A DNA stretch of 64,000 bases from Allolobophora icterica. Lineage: Eukaryota > Annelida > Clitellata > Crassiclitellata > Lumbricidae. Location of the stretch: contig OY744616.1 in the NCBI GenBank assembly GCA_963556255.1, positions 2,250,831-2,314,830 of the forward strand, written 5' to 3'. Under the pieces are notes generated by a model. It searched no databases. It saw only the letters and a list, made by a program, of their open reading frames with translations, and was not told where the DNA came from. Of the stretch, positions 34,384 through 46,603 are shown piece after piece. The position numbers and the translations under genes were made by a program. The stretch's first letter is position 1. Every line of letters starts with the position of its first letter.

Positions 34384-34588
34384 AATATCTGTAGACTGGA
34401 ATAGACTTCCCTTAAAGCTCCGCATGTGCCCTGGGGCCACCTCTGGCCTATTTCTTGCAGATCTTAAAACTGTCTTATATGAACGTGCTGGTGTCGGGAG
34501 CCCGTCTGAGTAGTTACCTTGAAAGGGCGATAATTATACAAATCTTCAAATGAATGAATGAATGAATGAATGAATGAATGAATGAACA
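34384..34588 (+). mobile_element. CR1-like LINE 3' end with (ATGA)n tail
   Basis: The translation DFPLKLRMCPGATSGLFLAD matches the C-terminal WNDLPLxLR region of CR1-like LINEs. The 3' UTR has AAAGGGCGATAATTATAC and a tail of about ten ATGA units (34550-34588). Confidence 0.65.
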
Positions 34589-34589
34589 A

Positions 34590-34975
34590 TGACATTAGAT
34601 GTGATTTGAAACAGGTTTTATTATAAATTTTGATGGATTGTTACCTTTTGTGACGACGTGTGAATTGAGAATTAGTATTAAATTGGCATCTTTCACCTAT
34701 AAGCCCTCACAATGTGCACTCCTACCTACCTTACACCACTACTCTCTCCTTACACGCAGTCAGCGATCTTCCGTTATGGGGTCTTTTGGTTGAACCTAGT
34801 TGTATCACTGCCTGAAACTACTCGCCCATGTCAGTACTGTATTGTGGCTCAATCAAAAGACACACTTGATGGTCGCAAACTGCATGATGGGTGTATTGAG
34901 TATCGATATACTGATGGATGTAAGAAGATACTAGGGGTTGAAGGTTAATCACAATCATAGTTTTCATAATTATTT
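34590..34975. other. Unassigned sequence
   Basis: One 78-codon plus-strand ORF (34712-34948) has no recognised domain and no paralogous support. I do not call it a gene. Confidence 0.3.
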
Positions 34976-35146
34976 TGCTATAGGGGCCTACATCGGGAAT
35001 GCGGAGTAAATATTATGCTATACATCGGGAATGCGGAGCAAATATTATGCTATACATCGGGAATGCGGAGTAAATATTATGCTATACATCGGGAATGCGG
35101 AGTAAATATTATGCTATACATCGAGAATGCGGAGTAAATGTTACGA
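34976..35146. repeat. 32-bp tandem repeat, five copies
   Basis: The unit CATCGGGAATGCGGAG plus TAAATATTATGCTATA is repeated five times. Only the first copy is preceded by TAGGGGCCTA (34981-34990), where the others have plain TA. Confidence 0.9.
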
Positions 35147-35149
35147 GAA

Positions 35150-35343
35150 ACTTGGGTCAGGTCCTAAATAAATAAGCACTCGAGAAAAAGCTGGTGCCTT
35201 CGGCTTAGCTCTCGAGAGGCGCTTTAGAAATTTGGAGTTTGCGATTACGATTACGAAGAAGCATTAAATATGACCTTTTCGTAGCACCTCTTAGATTATT
35301 AATGTTGTTTTAATTGCAATAAATATGCTTTATGTAATTTTAG
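35150..35343. other. Flank conserved with 50820-51034, containing SINE-like tail
   Basis: GGCGCTTTAGAAATTTGGAG followed by GATTACGATTACG resembles a retroposon tail. The block ends in an acceptor before the repeat-protein exon, as at 51034. Confidence 0.5.
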
Positions 35344-35908
35344 CCGTGACCAGACTGCACCGAGCAACCGCTCTGTGGTAGATATTGAGGATGGCGTTGT
35401 ATACCTCAATGCACCGAGCGCAAGGCAATCGATGCTCGGGAGCAATGTCTCCATCACACGGTCTGTGGATGGAAATACGAGGATCTAAGTACGAGGAGGA
35501 ATAGTCGGAATCGGTACTGTTTGCTACGAGGGTCAGGTCATCGTCAACGATAGTCGCCTAACCAATTCTACCCTGACAACCGGTGCCTTTGGAGTGAACC
35601 TGAATCAAGTTCCGTCGACTTCTCGTCAGAACCAGGGCACCGGTAACACATCGATCATAGTACGAGGAGGAATCGGTTTCATCGGAAACGTATGCTACGG
35701 GGATCAGGTCATCGTCAACGGGAGGCGCCTACCCAACTCTACTTTGACGACCGGTAACTTTCGACCACGCCAGGATCATATTCCTTCGACTTCTCGTCAG
35801 AACCAGGGCACCGGTAACACATCGATCATAGTACGAGGTGGAATCAGGTTAATCGGAAGCGTATGCTACGGGGGTCAGGTCATCGTTACCGAAAGAGACG
35901 TGGAATAA
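35344..35908 (+). pseudogene. Repeat-protein exon copy with nonsense codon
   Basis: The exon follows an acceptor ending TTTTAG at 35343. It reads DQTAPSNRSVV and continues in frame to TAA at 35486-35488, where the intact copy has GAA (Glu). The frame then continues to the normal stop at 35906-35908. It has one more 57-residue repeat than the 51035-51416 copy (TSRQNQGTGNTSIIVRGG, then IGNVCYG, then QVIVNGRRLPNSTLTTG). No upstream coding exon is found. I do not recognise the family. Confidence 0.55.
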
Positions 35909-36466
35909 AGAAACTAGGGTCAGTGCCTTTGTAAAGCTCTGTCTCACTCTGTGTCTTTTTCTCTCTGTATCTTTGTCTGTCTTTGTCTGTCTGTCATCTA
36001 TCTCTGTAATATCTCACAGGTTATATTAATTTAAGACAAGAAATGTTTTAGTCAAAGTAAACGAACGATTCGAGTAATAGAATTCGATTATCTGCCTCGG
36101 TTGGAGTATCATATTAGTCCATCAATGAAAGGAACGTGTTCTTTGCATTAGACGTTCTCAGTCACTTTCTATGGTAATTTTAAAACACTGACGCTCTAAG
36201 TAAAACCATTGTAACAAAAAAGACTTTAGCTAATGCACGGTCTGAATTGGTGTGTTTGCATTAGACGTTTTTCACTCATTTTGTATGCTAATTTAAAAAC
36301 ACTAACGCTCTAAGTAAAACCATAGAGCTGGAGTATCAAGAAAGGCTTTGGCTAATGTACGGTCTGAATTGGGATATTATGATAAATTTATAATAAATTT
36401 CTGTGACATGAACTTGTCTTTTGCCTCTTATAGTGGCCTTATCATCATGATGACGATCTCTATCAT

Positions 36467-36563
<97 letters not shown>

Positions 36564-37013
36564 CAACGGCAACAATATGAGCTTTCAATATGATGGACAG
36601 GAAATGTTGTACAGTCTATACTCTATATGATATTGGATTAGGTGTCAATGTGTATGTGTAAAATTGCTAGACTCTACATGCCAGCATGTTAGGGCATACA
36701 ATAAGTCATATCAGGACGTCCTGTTAACCGTGCATCGAATATGGATAAACAGAGAGCTAGTTTATTAAAATAGTTGGTTGAAAACTGAAATAGTCATATT
36801 TAAGTAATTTATAATTGTAAATGAGTGAAAAGCAAGAAGAACGCAACAAAAGACCAGTTTTTTCATGCGAAGTATCATAACTCAAAACAAAATTGCTCAA
36901 TATACTGAAGTGCTGACTTAGACAAATGGTTAATCAAACTAAAAATGTAACGCTGAACATATAACCAACAGGTCTTAAATGTACTTAATGAAACATGAAA
37001 AGTCAATTTCTGC
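35909..37013. other. U4 downstream flank with (ATC)n microsatellite
   Basis: CTGT-rich tract at 35940-36000, shared flank, long (ATC)n at 36463-36560, then a flank aligning with 3230-3650. No coding sequence. Confidence 0.6.
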
Positions 37014-37971
37014 TTAGGGGCCGTCCATTAATTATGTCAACAAAATAGGGGGGGAGGGGGTTTGAAAAAGTTTGACAGTTGTTGACAAGGGGGGGGAGGG
37101 GGGTTCAAGATAAATTGACGTCAACAATAATTAATTTTTTTAAATTAATTAATTTTTATCAAAAAGCAACCATAGATTCGGTAAGTCTTTATGAGTGATC
37201 TATTTCTGTTTTGTTTGTAATTTAATCAAACGCGATATTTTCTTCTTTTCGAATTATCTTGTTTATTGTTCCCAGATTAAATGAGAAAATGTGCTACAAA
37301 TCTCTTAAATGAAATATCCTGGATTCTTTTAGATATCTATGTTCGAAATCTAATATTTTGAGCTTATCTTCAGTGAAAGAACATTTTTCTTTGAATCGGT
37401 GGTTAATATTAAATATGAGAACTATGCAGGCTTATTTAAAAATTGTCGATTGAACTTATTTATAGTAAATATAATATTCGAGATAACAAATTTGGTTGTT
37501 ATTGGTTAAGCATGATCTTTGGAGTGGGTGGTTGCACTATATTTACGCTTGGCACAGGGCTATTTCAATGTGACTTCGTTTCTTGGTTACTTAGGAGACC
37601 CTCTGAGGCTCTGACTCCGGAGTGAAACATTAAATGCGTCCTCTTTTTTCCTTCTTTCCGTGTCCTTTGGCTACCCATGTATCTGGCAACCCTTCACAGG
37701 GTTCATTATAGCTTGCTATGTTCCTGAATTTAACAAATATTAAAGATAAGTTTTAATGTAATATAATTTTGTTAATTTATTATTGTGCCATTTAAACTGA
37801 AACAAAACTGTTTTTTTATTTTTATTTTAGTGGCGGAGGGGGGGGGGGTAAAAAAATGTTTGACATAATTTTTTAGGGGGGTTCATGAAAGTTTGACAGT
37901 TGTTGACAAGGGGGGGGAGGGGGTCAAAAACTGCCTAAAATTTGTTGACATAATTAATGGACGACCCCTTA
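37014..37971. mobile_element. PIF/Harbinger-like MITE with exact empty site
   Basis: The 952-bp element (37017-37968) begins GGGGCCGTCCATTAATTATG. Its inverted right end matches over 28 bp with one mismatch. TTA is duplicated on both sides (37014-37016, 37969-37971). The paralogous empty site at 3650 (TTTCTGCTTAACTCAAGCC) shows the precise insertion. Subterminal copies of GTTTGACAGTTGTTGACAAG followed by G-runs occur at both ends. A 60-codon ORF inside is not recognised. A 3-bp TTA duplication is typical of PIF/Harbinger. Confidence 0.85.
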
Positions 37972-39005
37972 ACTAAAGCCATTTACTTTGAAAACAAAAA
38001 ATAATGAGCATATACTCATTTATGCATACTGCCACGCATTGATTAACTCGACACTTCTGCTCTGTTTCATCCATAAGATAATTTGATTCAATGCAAATAA
38101 TATGATGTATTCTCAGATAATATCAGTTAATTTCTTTTGGTCAGTTGACTTTGCGGAATTTCTCAGATTTGCAGCAACACATTATTATTCAGTATCCATA
38201 ATATTCACCATTAAACGGTTTCACAGTGTCAACAGAGAGAAAATGTTTTCATTTCATACGGCCTTCTGTGGTTATTTGATCCTGAAGATGCATGGATTGT
38301 GATTAATTTCGAACAAGACTGGTATTTTAAGGTTCCTTAAATGTACTTCTTCCATTGTGAATCTGCAGAGCAGAATGATTTGAGAATGCTTTCGGACAGA
38401 ATGAGTTCTAATATGATTTTGCAGAGTGGAATAGTTGGAATGTTTTGCCTCGAAGCTTTCAAGTAGGCCCTACACCAAATTGCGGTTAGCAGTTGATTCA
38501 ATAAAGGATATAGTTACTCGCAACATTGGTTTCCTCCTCATGAAAGATCATAAGAACTTTCTGACATAATTAACGCAGGTAGAGGTTCTCTTCGGAATGT
38601 TCTCTCGAATGCTTCTTTAGCTTGCTATAATATCCTACTGAACCTCATATAAATGTCGTTGCTGGAGTTTGTCTTCAGTACGTATTCTAACATGACATTG
38701 TAGATATGAAGATCGGATAATCCATTCTTCTCTCCAGTATGAGTTGTTACATTAGTTGTCAAAGCAGACAGTGTGAGAACGGCTGCAGATTTCTCTCCAC
38801 TATGGAGTCTCACGCTAGTTTTCAGATCACAAGATGTTGAGACAATTTATACGGTTTCTGTCTATATCTGCAGAACAGCATTGCAGCAAAATGTTTTCTA
38901 GCAAAACTGCTATTACAATAGCTTTTCTCTAGAAGTATTCGAACCTGATTTTGTGCTCAGGGAGAGTTGGGAAATGTGTTTCTACAAACCTGACGCAAAT
39001 AGTTC
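37972..39005 (-). pseudogene. U4 flank and decayed zinc-finger tail
   Basis: Common downstream flank to about 38270, then decayed fingers. On the minus strand 38625-38813 still shows LHSGEK and THTGEK linkers in one frame without complete CxxC pairs. Confidence 0.55.
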
Positions 39006-40904
39006 CTATACAGGGTGCGTTTTTTCATGATATTTCAGACTGGAAGAGAATGAGAATGTTTTCTGACATACCTGGCAAAGATATGGCTTCTCTCCGCTGT
39101 GCATCTTTTCATGATTTCTTAAACTGCTAGAGGCAGTAAAACGTTTTGGACATACCCGACACTGATAAGGCTTATCTCCAGTATGAATTCTAGCGTGCTT
39201 CGTTAGAACGCCAGATTGGGAAAAACGTTTTTTACATATTTGGCATTGAAAAGGTTTATCTCCGGTATGGATTCTAACATGACTTGCTACACTGGATGAG
39301 TGGGAAAAACATTTCTTACATACATGACATTGGAAAGGCCTCTCTCCGGAATGGATTCTCATATGACTTTTAAGTTGACATTGGTATGCGAACGCCCGTG
39401 CACATTGCTGGCATTGGTATGGTTTCTCTCCAGTGTGGATTCTCTGGTGAATCTTGAGATAAAATTGGCATCCGAATGCTTTCGAGCATAACTCGCATTG
39501 GTATGGTTTCTCTCCAGTATGGATTCTAACATGAATTTGCAGTTGGGATGATCCGAAAAATGCTTTATGACATACCTGGCAAAGGTATGGTTTCTCTCCA
39601 GAGTGGCATTTTTTACGACTTTTCAGACTGGAAGTGTATGCGAACGTTTTCTGACATATCTGGCAAAGGTATGGTTTCACTCCAGAGTGGCAATTTTGAT
39701 GACTTTTTAAGCTTGCAATGCGTGAGAAAGTTTTCTGACATACCTGGCAAAGGTATGGTTTCTCTCCAGTATGAATTTTAGCATGATTATTTAGACTGGA
39801 AGGCTGTGAAAATCGTTTTTGACAAACATGACATAGAAATGCTTTCTCTCCAGTATGCGTTCTCTTGTGATGCAGCAGACTACCGCTACGTGCGAATGCT
39901 TTTGGGCATAACTGGCATTGGTATGGTTTTTCTCCAGTATGAATTCTGACATGATTTCGTAGACTGGAAGAAACTATAAATCTTTTCTGACAGATTTGGC
40001 ACTGGTAAGGCTTTTCTCCAGTATGGAGTCTGAAATGGCACTGCAGACTGCTATAATGAAAAAATGCCTGTTTACATATCTCGCACTGAAATAGTTTCTC
40101 TCCAGAATGGATTCGAACATGACTTGCTAGATGGGAACACTGGGAGAAACCTTTTTTACACATATGGCACTGGAAAGGTTTCTCTCCTGTATGGTTTCTG
40201 ACATGAATTTTTAATGCGAAAGGTGTGGCAAATAGTTTTTGGCAAACCTGACACAGAAATGTCTTCTTTCCAGGGTGAAATTTTTCATGACTTCTCATAG
40301 CTGAAGCGCTTGAGAATGTTTTCTGACATAACTGGCAAAGGTATGGTTTCTCTCCTGTATGAATTCTTATGTGCCTCGTTAGATAGCTTTTATACTTTGT
40401 TTTAGAGTCACATGACTGACATTGGTACGGTTTCTCTTCCGTATGAATTCTCGCATGACGTTTTATATCGGAAGATTTAGGAAAACGCTTGTGACATACT
40501 TGGCACTGCAAAAGTCTCTTTCCAGTATGTGTTCTCATGTGAATCTTGAGGTTTGGTTGGTCTGCAAACGATTTTGGGCATATCTGGCATTGGAATGGTT
40601 TCTCTCCAGTATGAATTCTTATGTGCCTCTTTAGATAGCTTTCATACTTAGTTTTAAAGTCACATGACTGGCATTGGAATGGTTTCTCTCCAGTATGAAT
40701 TCTCGTGTGGCTTTTCAGGTGACAGGCGTACTTAAACATTTTCTTACATAACTCGCATACGTATTTCATGTCCTTGGAACGGATTTTCTTGTCCTCCTTC
40801 GTATGAGTATCCGACACAAATGATTTCTGACTTAGCTGGGAACTTTGCGTCTCTTCTTGGGCATCACTTCCAAGTGACTGTTCGGAAGAAACTCTTTGCG
40901 ACAT
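39006..40904 (-). CDS. Tandem C2H2 zinc-finger protein, unit U4 (21 fingers)
   Basis: The 632-residue product has a 47-residue leader and 21 fingers of 28 residues (the last 25). In finger 14 ([11 protein letters not shown]) the first zinc-binding His is replaced by Arg, so that finger probably does not fold normally. The other twenty keep all four ligands. Finger 1 starts YVCELC and the leader ends KDMK, diverged from KDKT in the other units. The acceptor is at 40931 and the first Met in the exon is used. Like U2 and U5 it lacks the four-residue VIGS-type insertion that U1, U3 and U6 carry in the leader. Confidence 0.9.
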   Translation of the reverse strand: MSQRVSSEQSLGSDAQEETQSSQLSQKSFVSDTHTKEDKKIRSKDMKYVCELCKKMFKYACHLKSHTRIHTGEKPFQCQSCDFKTKYESYLKRHIRIHTGEKPFQCQICPKSFADQPNLKIHMRTHTGKRLLQCQVCHKRFPKSSDIKRHARIHTEEKPYQCQSCDSKTKYKSYLTRHIRIHTGEKPYLCQLCQKTFSSASAMRSHEKFHPGKKTFLCQVCQKLFATPFALKIHVRNHTGEKPFQCHMCKKGFSQCSHLASHVRIHSGEKLFQCEICKQAFFHYSSLQCHFRLHTGEKPYQCQICQKRFIVSSSLRNHVRIHTGEKPYQCQLCPKAFARSGSLLHHKRTHTGEKAFLCHVCQKRFSQPSSLNNHAKIHTGEKPYLCQVCQKTFSRIASLKSHQNCHSGVKPYLCQICQKTFAYTSSLKSRKKCHSGEKPYLCQVCHKAFFGSSQLQIHVRIHTGEKPYQCELCSKAFGCQFYLKIHQRIHTGEKPYQCQQCARAFAYQCQLKSHMRIHSGERPFQCHVCKKCFSHSSSVASHVRIHTGDKPFQCQICKKRFSQSGVLTKHARIHTGDKPYQCRVCPKRFTASSSLRNHEKMHSGEKPYLCQVCQKTFSFSSSLKYHEKTHPV

Positions 40905-40930
40905 CGCTAATGATTACGACATTTCGGAGG

Positions 40931-42400
40931 CTGTATGAAATATTAACGTAATAACATACAATATCACCTCGTTCTTAATCATTGTTTCATTATGTAATTT
41001 GTAGGCTACTTAGGGCTACGTTAATCTTCAAGGGCACATTTTACATAACCATTCTTCTAGTAAACTAAGTCTTGCATTACGGTTGACTCTCAACTACATA
41101 GCTAAATATCTATCATATAAAGGGCACAACCGGTCAGGCAGCTTCGTATCAACATAAGGATCATAGGCGCCGACTTGTGCTTTTGTCTCTGGGTGCATGG
41201 GTCGTCCCTCCCTTCCCGTACCCCTTCTCCTCCGATCTCCCTACCCCTTTCCGCTCCCCATAGGTAGGTGAATTATTAGCGGATTTTCGGAGAGAGAGAG
41301 AAAGAAAAGTGTTTTCTTGTCAAGGGTTACGTGGTTAGAAAAAGTACGTAGGCCTATAGGAAATCGGTGACGTTCTGACGTTACAGTACGTGTAATTATT
41401 TATCATTTAAAAAAATAAAGAAATAATTTATTTATGTACGGGCTATGACTGTGAGATCATGCAAAAACTGAAAACATGCACTGCTCTTTCACCAATCCTA
41501 TCCAGATTCCTCCTCCTCTCTCTACCTTCCTCGCCGTCTAAACCCTAAACACCACCCACTTTGCCGTCTTCTGTCTTCCTGACTGACTCCTTTGGATCTT
41601 GACCTGGAACCGATTCGACCCCCCGTCTATCGATTTTGATTTGTCTAAGCGCCTGTAAATAAGCTGGTTCCCGCGACTTCGCTATTTTGGGCGCTGTGGA
41701 AATCCGGAGATTACGATTACGATGCAGTGTTGGGTATTTGTGTTGTAGTTGTTCTTCTCAAGTTGTGAGATTACTTAGGTGTAAAAAATTATAATTTAAG
41801 GTTCGAATTCTTCTTGTTGCGACACACCCACTGAACTTCTATATGTGTGCATTCGCACCCAAGGCTCCCGAGTCGAGTCGGCGGCTGTGTTAAAATTGCT
41901 TCCTCTTGTGAAATATTTGAACACAAATTCTGCATCCTTAACGTATCGTTTTAAATATAGATCACCTCGCATAGCTATTTATATTGATTGATTGATCATT
42001 TTGCTAAGCTTTCGAATCCACCGAGCTAGCTGAGCTTTAGAGTTTAAAGCGTTGGCACTCGCAACCAAAATATCAAACAGAATTACCTGAGCCAGAAATG
42101 GTTCCTTGAGAAATCTTAAAACTCTTTCCACTTAAGAAATGTTACTGAAGTTACTGAAGGACTACTGAATCTAGTAGTTTTCCTGTCGCTTTAGAGATGA
42201 CACTAAAGCAGAGTTTCAAATTTAATTTCCGTTGCAACGCACAACTGCTCAATTTGGACTTCGTCGCGTATTTATGACGTCACTACTATACAATTATAAG
42301 ATTAAGTAGGTCATTGGAATATATTAGATTAACTGAATTATTAACTGAATTATTAATTACATTTGAATAATTCGTAAAAACACAGGAATATATAACTTAC
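40931..42400 (-). other. U4 intron with retroposon insertion
   Basis: The intron runs from donor at 42393-42400 to acceptor at 40931. It is enlarged by an insertion at about 41464-41735 and by a pyrimidine-rich segment (41150-41270) shared with U2. Confidence 0.55.
41464..41735 (+). mobile_element. SINE or LINE 3' fragment with GATTAC tail
   Basis: The U5 paralogue (46760-46785) reads AATAATGCAATGTTGGG without interruption. Here ATGCA is repeated on both sides of a 270-bp insert ending GGCGCTGTGGAAATCCGGAG and GATTACGATTACG. The empty site supports retroposition. The family is not assigned. Confidence 0.65.
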
Positions 42401-42500
42401 CAGAGAGAACAATAGCAACCACACTGAAGTTATTATAGATCGTAGCTCTCTCGCTTTTGTCAAAATGGCGTTGCGTGATAAGGGGCTGTCCATAAATGAC
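42401..42500 (-). promoter_or_regulatory. U4 first exon and promoter region
   Basis: The exon ends at 42401, AAAATGGCG is at 42462-42470, and the relic MITE end starts at 42482. Closest in sequence to the U0 promoter. Confidence 0.55.
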
Positions 42501-42933
42501 GTTATGTACCTAAGGGAAGGTATTAGAAATTTGTGACGATGTTTGACACGAGGGCAGGGGGTTTTGAGAAATCTGAAGTCAAATCAGGTCTACGTAATTA
42601 AATTTAACAATTTAATTTCAGCAAAAACAACACTTATTTTGAGTAATTTTTATTATTATTTTTTTATTATTTAAGTAGACGTGAACTTATGGTTATAAGG
42701 GAGAACGAAGAAAATGGAGGGATTGCAGATTGGATAGACGAAGAAGAGCTTGATCTGAATGGATATTATCCATTCCACAAGATGAAGAGATCCATGCTAT
42801 CCAGAGTTTAACTAATGTACGGTCTGAATTGATAAATTATAATAAATTTCTGTGACATGAACTTGTCTTTTGACTCTTATAGCGAGGATCTTGATGACGA
42901 CGATGATCCCTATCATCATCATCATCATCATCC

Positions 42934-43004
<71 letters not shown>

Positions 43005-43182
43005 GTCATCATCATCATCATCATCAACAACAACAGCAACAACAACAACAATGTGAACTCTCAATATGCTGGACAGGAAATGTTGTTGTACAGTCTATAT
43101 GATGTTGAGTTTGGTGTCAATGTGTATTTATAGAATTGCTGGACTCTACACGCCAGAGTGTTAGGACAAACAATAAAGTCAT
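42501..43182. repeat. Flank with (ATC)n microsatellite
   Basis: Relic MITE interior to about 42740, then flank similar to 36380-36450, then (ATC)n at 42914-43030 with a short (AAC)n. Confidence 0.7.
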
Positions 43183-43535
43183 TGTATTGTAATGTATTTA
43201 CGAATTTATAAAGCGCCTCTCGCAGTACAACCTAATCAGAGGCGCTCCCAGTGCGAAGAGCCCCGTGAGAAAAGAAAAGTCTTAAGACAGCGAGAAATAG
43301 CTGCAATGCCCCCAGTTAGGAACTGAGAACGAGTCATGGAAGGAAGATCATTCCAGAGGGACGGGCCAACAGATGCATAGGCACGGTGTTGAGGCAAAGA
43401 AGTCCGGGTCTGAGGGACCAAGAGGTTATGTCGGTCTGATGAACGGAGAGGAGGGCCAGAGGCAGTCGCAAGATCTCGACAGATAAGATCATAGAGATAA
43501 CGAGGAGCTTGGCCTTGGAACGCTCGAGAAGTCAT
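43176..43535 (-). mobile_element. CR1-like LINE 3' end with target duplication
   Basis: The minus strand reads RAYASVGPSLWNDLPSMTRS and then RCLKTFLFSRG, the C-terminus of a CR1-like reverse transcriptase, then a 3' UTR with GAGGCGCTTTATAAATTCG. AAGTCAT flanks both sides (43176-43182, 43529-43535). The unit U4 paralogue near 36695 has a single AAGTCAT with no insert. Confidence 0.8.
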
Positions 43536-44806
43536 ATAAGGACGACCGGTTCACCGTGTATTGAATATGGCGTGGAGGAACATAGAGCCAGTTTGTCAAC
43601 ATAGTTAGTTGAAATCTGAACTAGTCAGATTTCTCTATTTGTAGTTGTAAATGAGTGAAAAACAAGTACAAAGCAACGAAAGACCAGTTTTTTTCATGAG
43701 AAACATAATCACAGTAAAATTGAAATAGCTTAGCATACTGAAGTGCTGATTTAGACACGTGCTTAAGCAATCTAAAAATGTTTCGTTAACGCTGAACATA
43801 TGCCAACAGGTCTTAACTGTACTTAATCAAACATGAAGTCTATTTTTGCATAACTAAAGCCATTTACTATGAAACACAGAAATTAATTAACATAAACTCA
43901 TTCACGCATACTGCCAGGCATTATTTAACTCAACACTTCTGCTCTGTTTCATCCACCAGATAATTTGTTTCGACCCTCATATGATATATTTTCAGATATT
44001 TTAGATAATTTCTTTTGGTCCGTTGACATTGCGGAATTTCTTAGTTTGCAGTATCTGGTAAATACGTCATCACATAAATAGGCCTATTCAATATCCATAA
44101 TATTCCCCTTAAATGATTTTGCGACGTCAACAGAGAGCAACATTTTCATTTCATACAACCTTCTGTGGTTATGATATGATCCTGAAGATGCATGGATTGT
44201 GATTAATTTCTAACAAGACTGGTATTTTATGGTTCCTTAAATGTACTTCTTCCATTTGAGAATGCTTTCAGCCATAAGTGGCGCTGGCATGATTTTATAC
44301 AGAATGAGTTCTAACATGATTTTATAGAGTGGAATAGTTGGAGTGTTTTCCTACAAAGATGCCACACAATGTTTCTCTACTCATGAAAGATCATGAGAAC
44401 TTTTCTGGCAGAATTAACGCAGGTAGAGTTTCCCTTTAGAATGTGCTCTCAAATGCATCTTTAGATTACCGATTACCATAACATTCTATTGAACATCACA
44501 TAACTGATGTTGCTAGAGTGTGTCTTCAGTATGAATTCCTACATGGCACTGTAGACATGAAGATCGAATAAATCAGTCTACGGTATAAGTTATCATATTA
44601 ATCGTAAAAGCAGAAAGTGTGGAGATTAACATGAGTTTTCATATCACAAGATTGTTATACGGTTTCTCTTTATCGCTGCAGAACAGAATTGCATGAAAAT
44701 GTTCTCTAGCAAAACTTCTATTAGAACTGCTAAGAAGTTTTCGAACATGATTTTGTGCTTTGGAGGAGTTGGTATGTTTTTCTACAAACCTCACGCAAAT
44801 GGTTTT
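43536..44806 (-). pseudogene. U5 flank and decayed zinc-finger tail
   Basis: Common downstream flank to about 44150, then degenerate finger words, as in the other units. A copy-specific TAGGCCTA is at 44079-44086. Confidence 0.5.
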
Positions 44807-46603
44807 TTATAAAGAGTGAGTTTTCTCATGATGTTTCAGACCTGAATAGAGTGAGAATGTTTTCTGACATACCTGACAAAGGTATGGCTTCTCTCCGCTG
44901 TGAATCTTTGCATGACTTCTTAAATTGGAAGAGGCAGTAAAACGTTTTGGACATACCTGGCACTGGTAAGGCTTATCTCCAGTATGAATTCTAGCATGCT
45001 CTGCTAGAATGTCAGATCGGGAAAAACGTTTTTTGCATATTTGGCATTGGAATGGTTTATCTCCGATATGGATTCTAAAATGAATTGCTATACTGGATGA
45101 GTGAGAAAAACTTTTCTTACATGCCTGGCATTGGAAAGGCCTCTCTCCGGAATGGATTCTCATGTGACTTTTAAGTTTACACTGGTGTATGAATGCTTTT
45201 GCACACTGCTGGCATTGGTATGGTTTCTCTCCAGTGTGGATTCTCTGGTGAATCTTGAGATAAATTCTGCATGAGAATGCTTTCGAGCATAAATTGCACT
45301 TGTATGGCTTCTCTCCGATGTGGATTCTAATATGAGTTTTGAGATACAATTGGCATGAGAATGCTTTCGCGCATAACTCGCATTGGTATGGTTTCTCTCC
45401 AGTATGAAGTGTACCATGAATTTGCAGTTGAGAAGATCTGAAAAAGGCTTTGTTACAAGCATGACACAGAAATGGTTTCTCTTTTGTATGGAGCCTTCCG
45501 TGTGTTTTCAGAGCTGAAGTGCTCGTGAATGTTTTCTGACATATCTGGCAAAGGTATGGTTTCTCTCCAGAGTGGGATTTTTCATGACTTTTTAAGCCTG
45601 CTGTGCAAGAGAACGCTTTCTGACATACCTGGCAAAGGTATGGTTTCTCTCCAGTATGAATTTTAGCATGACCATTTAGACTGGAAGGATATGAAAATCG
45701 TTTCTGACAAACATTACATAGAAATGATTTCTCTCCAGTATGCGTTCTCTTGTGAACCAGCAGACTACAGCTTTGTGCAAATGCTTTTTGGCATAAATGG
45801 CATTGGTATGGTTTTTCTCCAGTATGAATTCTGACATGAATTTGTAGACTGGAAGAAACTGCAAATCTTTTCTGACATATTTGGCATTGGTAAGGCTTTT
45901 CTCCAGTATGAATTCTGACATGATTTCGTAGACTGTAAGAAACCATAAATCTTTTCTGACATATTTGGCATTGGTAAGGCTTTTCTCCAGTATGGAGTCT
46001 AAAATGGCACTGCAGACTATTATAATGAAAAAATGCCTGTTTACATATCTCGCATTGAAATGGTTTCTCTCCAGAATGGATTCGAACATGACTTGCTAGA
46101 TGAGAATACTGGGAGAAAACTTTTTTACACATCTCGCACTGGAAAGGTTTCTCTCCTGTATGGTTTCTTACATGAATTTTTAACGCGAAAGGTGTGGCAA
46201 ATAGTTTTTGGCAAACCTGACACAGAACTGTCTTCTTTCCAGGGTTACACTTTTCATGACTTCTCCTAGCTGAAGAGCTTGAGAATGTTTTCTGACACAA
46301 CTCCCCAGTATGAATTCCTATGTGCCTATTTAGACAGCTTTCATACTTAGTTTTAAAGTCACATGACTGGCATTGGTATGGTTTCTCTCCACTATGAATT
46401 CTCGTGTGACTTTTCAGATTACAGGCTTTCTTAAACATTTTCTTACATAACTCGCATTCGAATGTCTTGTCTTTGGAACGGATTTTCTTGTCCTCCTTCG
46501 TATGAGTATCCGACACAAATGATTTCTGACTTAGCTGGGAACTTTGCGTCTCTTCTTGAGCAGCATTTCCAAGCGAATGCTTGAAAGAAAGGCTTTGCGA
46601 CAT
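44807..46603 (-). CDS. Tandem C2H2 zinc-finger protein, unit U5 (19 intact fingers)
   Basis: The 598-residue product has a 47-residue leader, two fingers, a damaged third and 17 further intact fingers. An 18-bp in-frame deletion near 46300 removes KPYLCQ between fingers 2 and 3. Finger 3 thus loses its first Cys, and its last His is Asn (KCNPG). The reading frame survives, so the product is probably a two-block finger protein with a disordered gap around residues 102-125. Fingers 7 and 8 ([14 protein letters not shown]) are recent duplicates. Acceptor at 46631; first Met in the exon used. Confidence 0.88.
   Translation of the reverse strand: MSQSLSFKHSLGNAAQEETQSSQLSQKSFVSDTHTKEDKKIRSKDKTFECELCKKMFKKACNLKSHTRIHSGEKPYQCQSCDFKTKYESCLNRHIGIHTGELCQKTFSSSSARRSHEKCNPGKKTVLCQVCQKLFATPFALKIHVRNHTGEKPFQCEMCKKVFSQYSHLASHVRIHSGEKPFQCEICKQAFFHYNSLQCHFRLHTGEKPYQCQICQKRFMVSYSLRNHVRIHTGEKPYQCQICQKRFAVSSSLQIHVRIHTGEKPYQCHLCQKAFAQSCSLLVHKRTHTGEKSFLCNVCQKRFSYPSSLNGHAKIHTGEKPYLCQVCQKAFSCTAGLKSHEKSHSGEKPYLCQICQKTFTSTSALKTHGRLHTKEKPFLCHACNKAFFRSSQLQIHGTLHTGEKPYQCELCAKAFSCQLYLKTHIRIHIGEKPYKCNLCSKAFSCRIYLKIHQRIHTGEKPYQCQQCAKAFIHQCKLKSHMRIHSGERPFQCQACKKSFSHSSSIAIHFRIHIGDKPFQCQICKKRFSRSDILAEHARIHTGDKPYQCQVCPKRFTASSNLRSHAKIHSGEKPYLCQVCQKTFSLYSGLKHHEKTHSL

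Noticed and set aside
37017..37968. Excision of this MITE as the source of TAGGCCTA footprints
   Set aside because: Its duplication is TTA, whereas the micro-insertion sites duplicate only TA and are not enriched for TTA.
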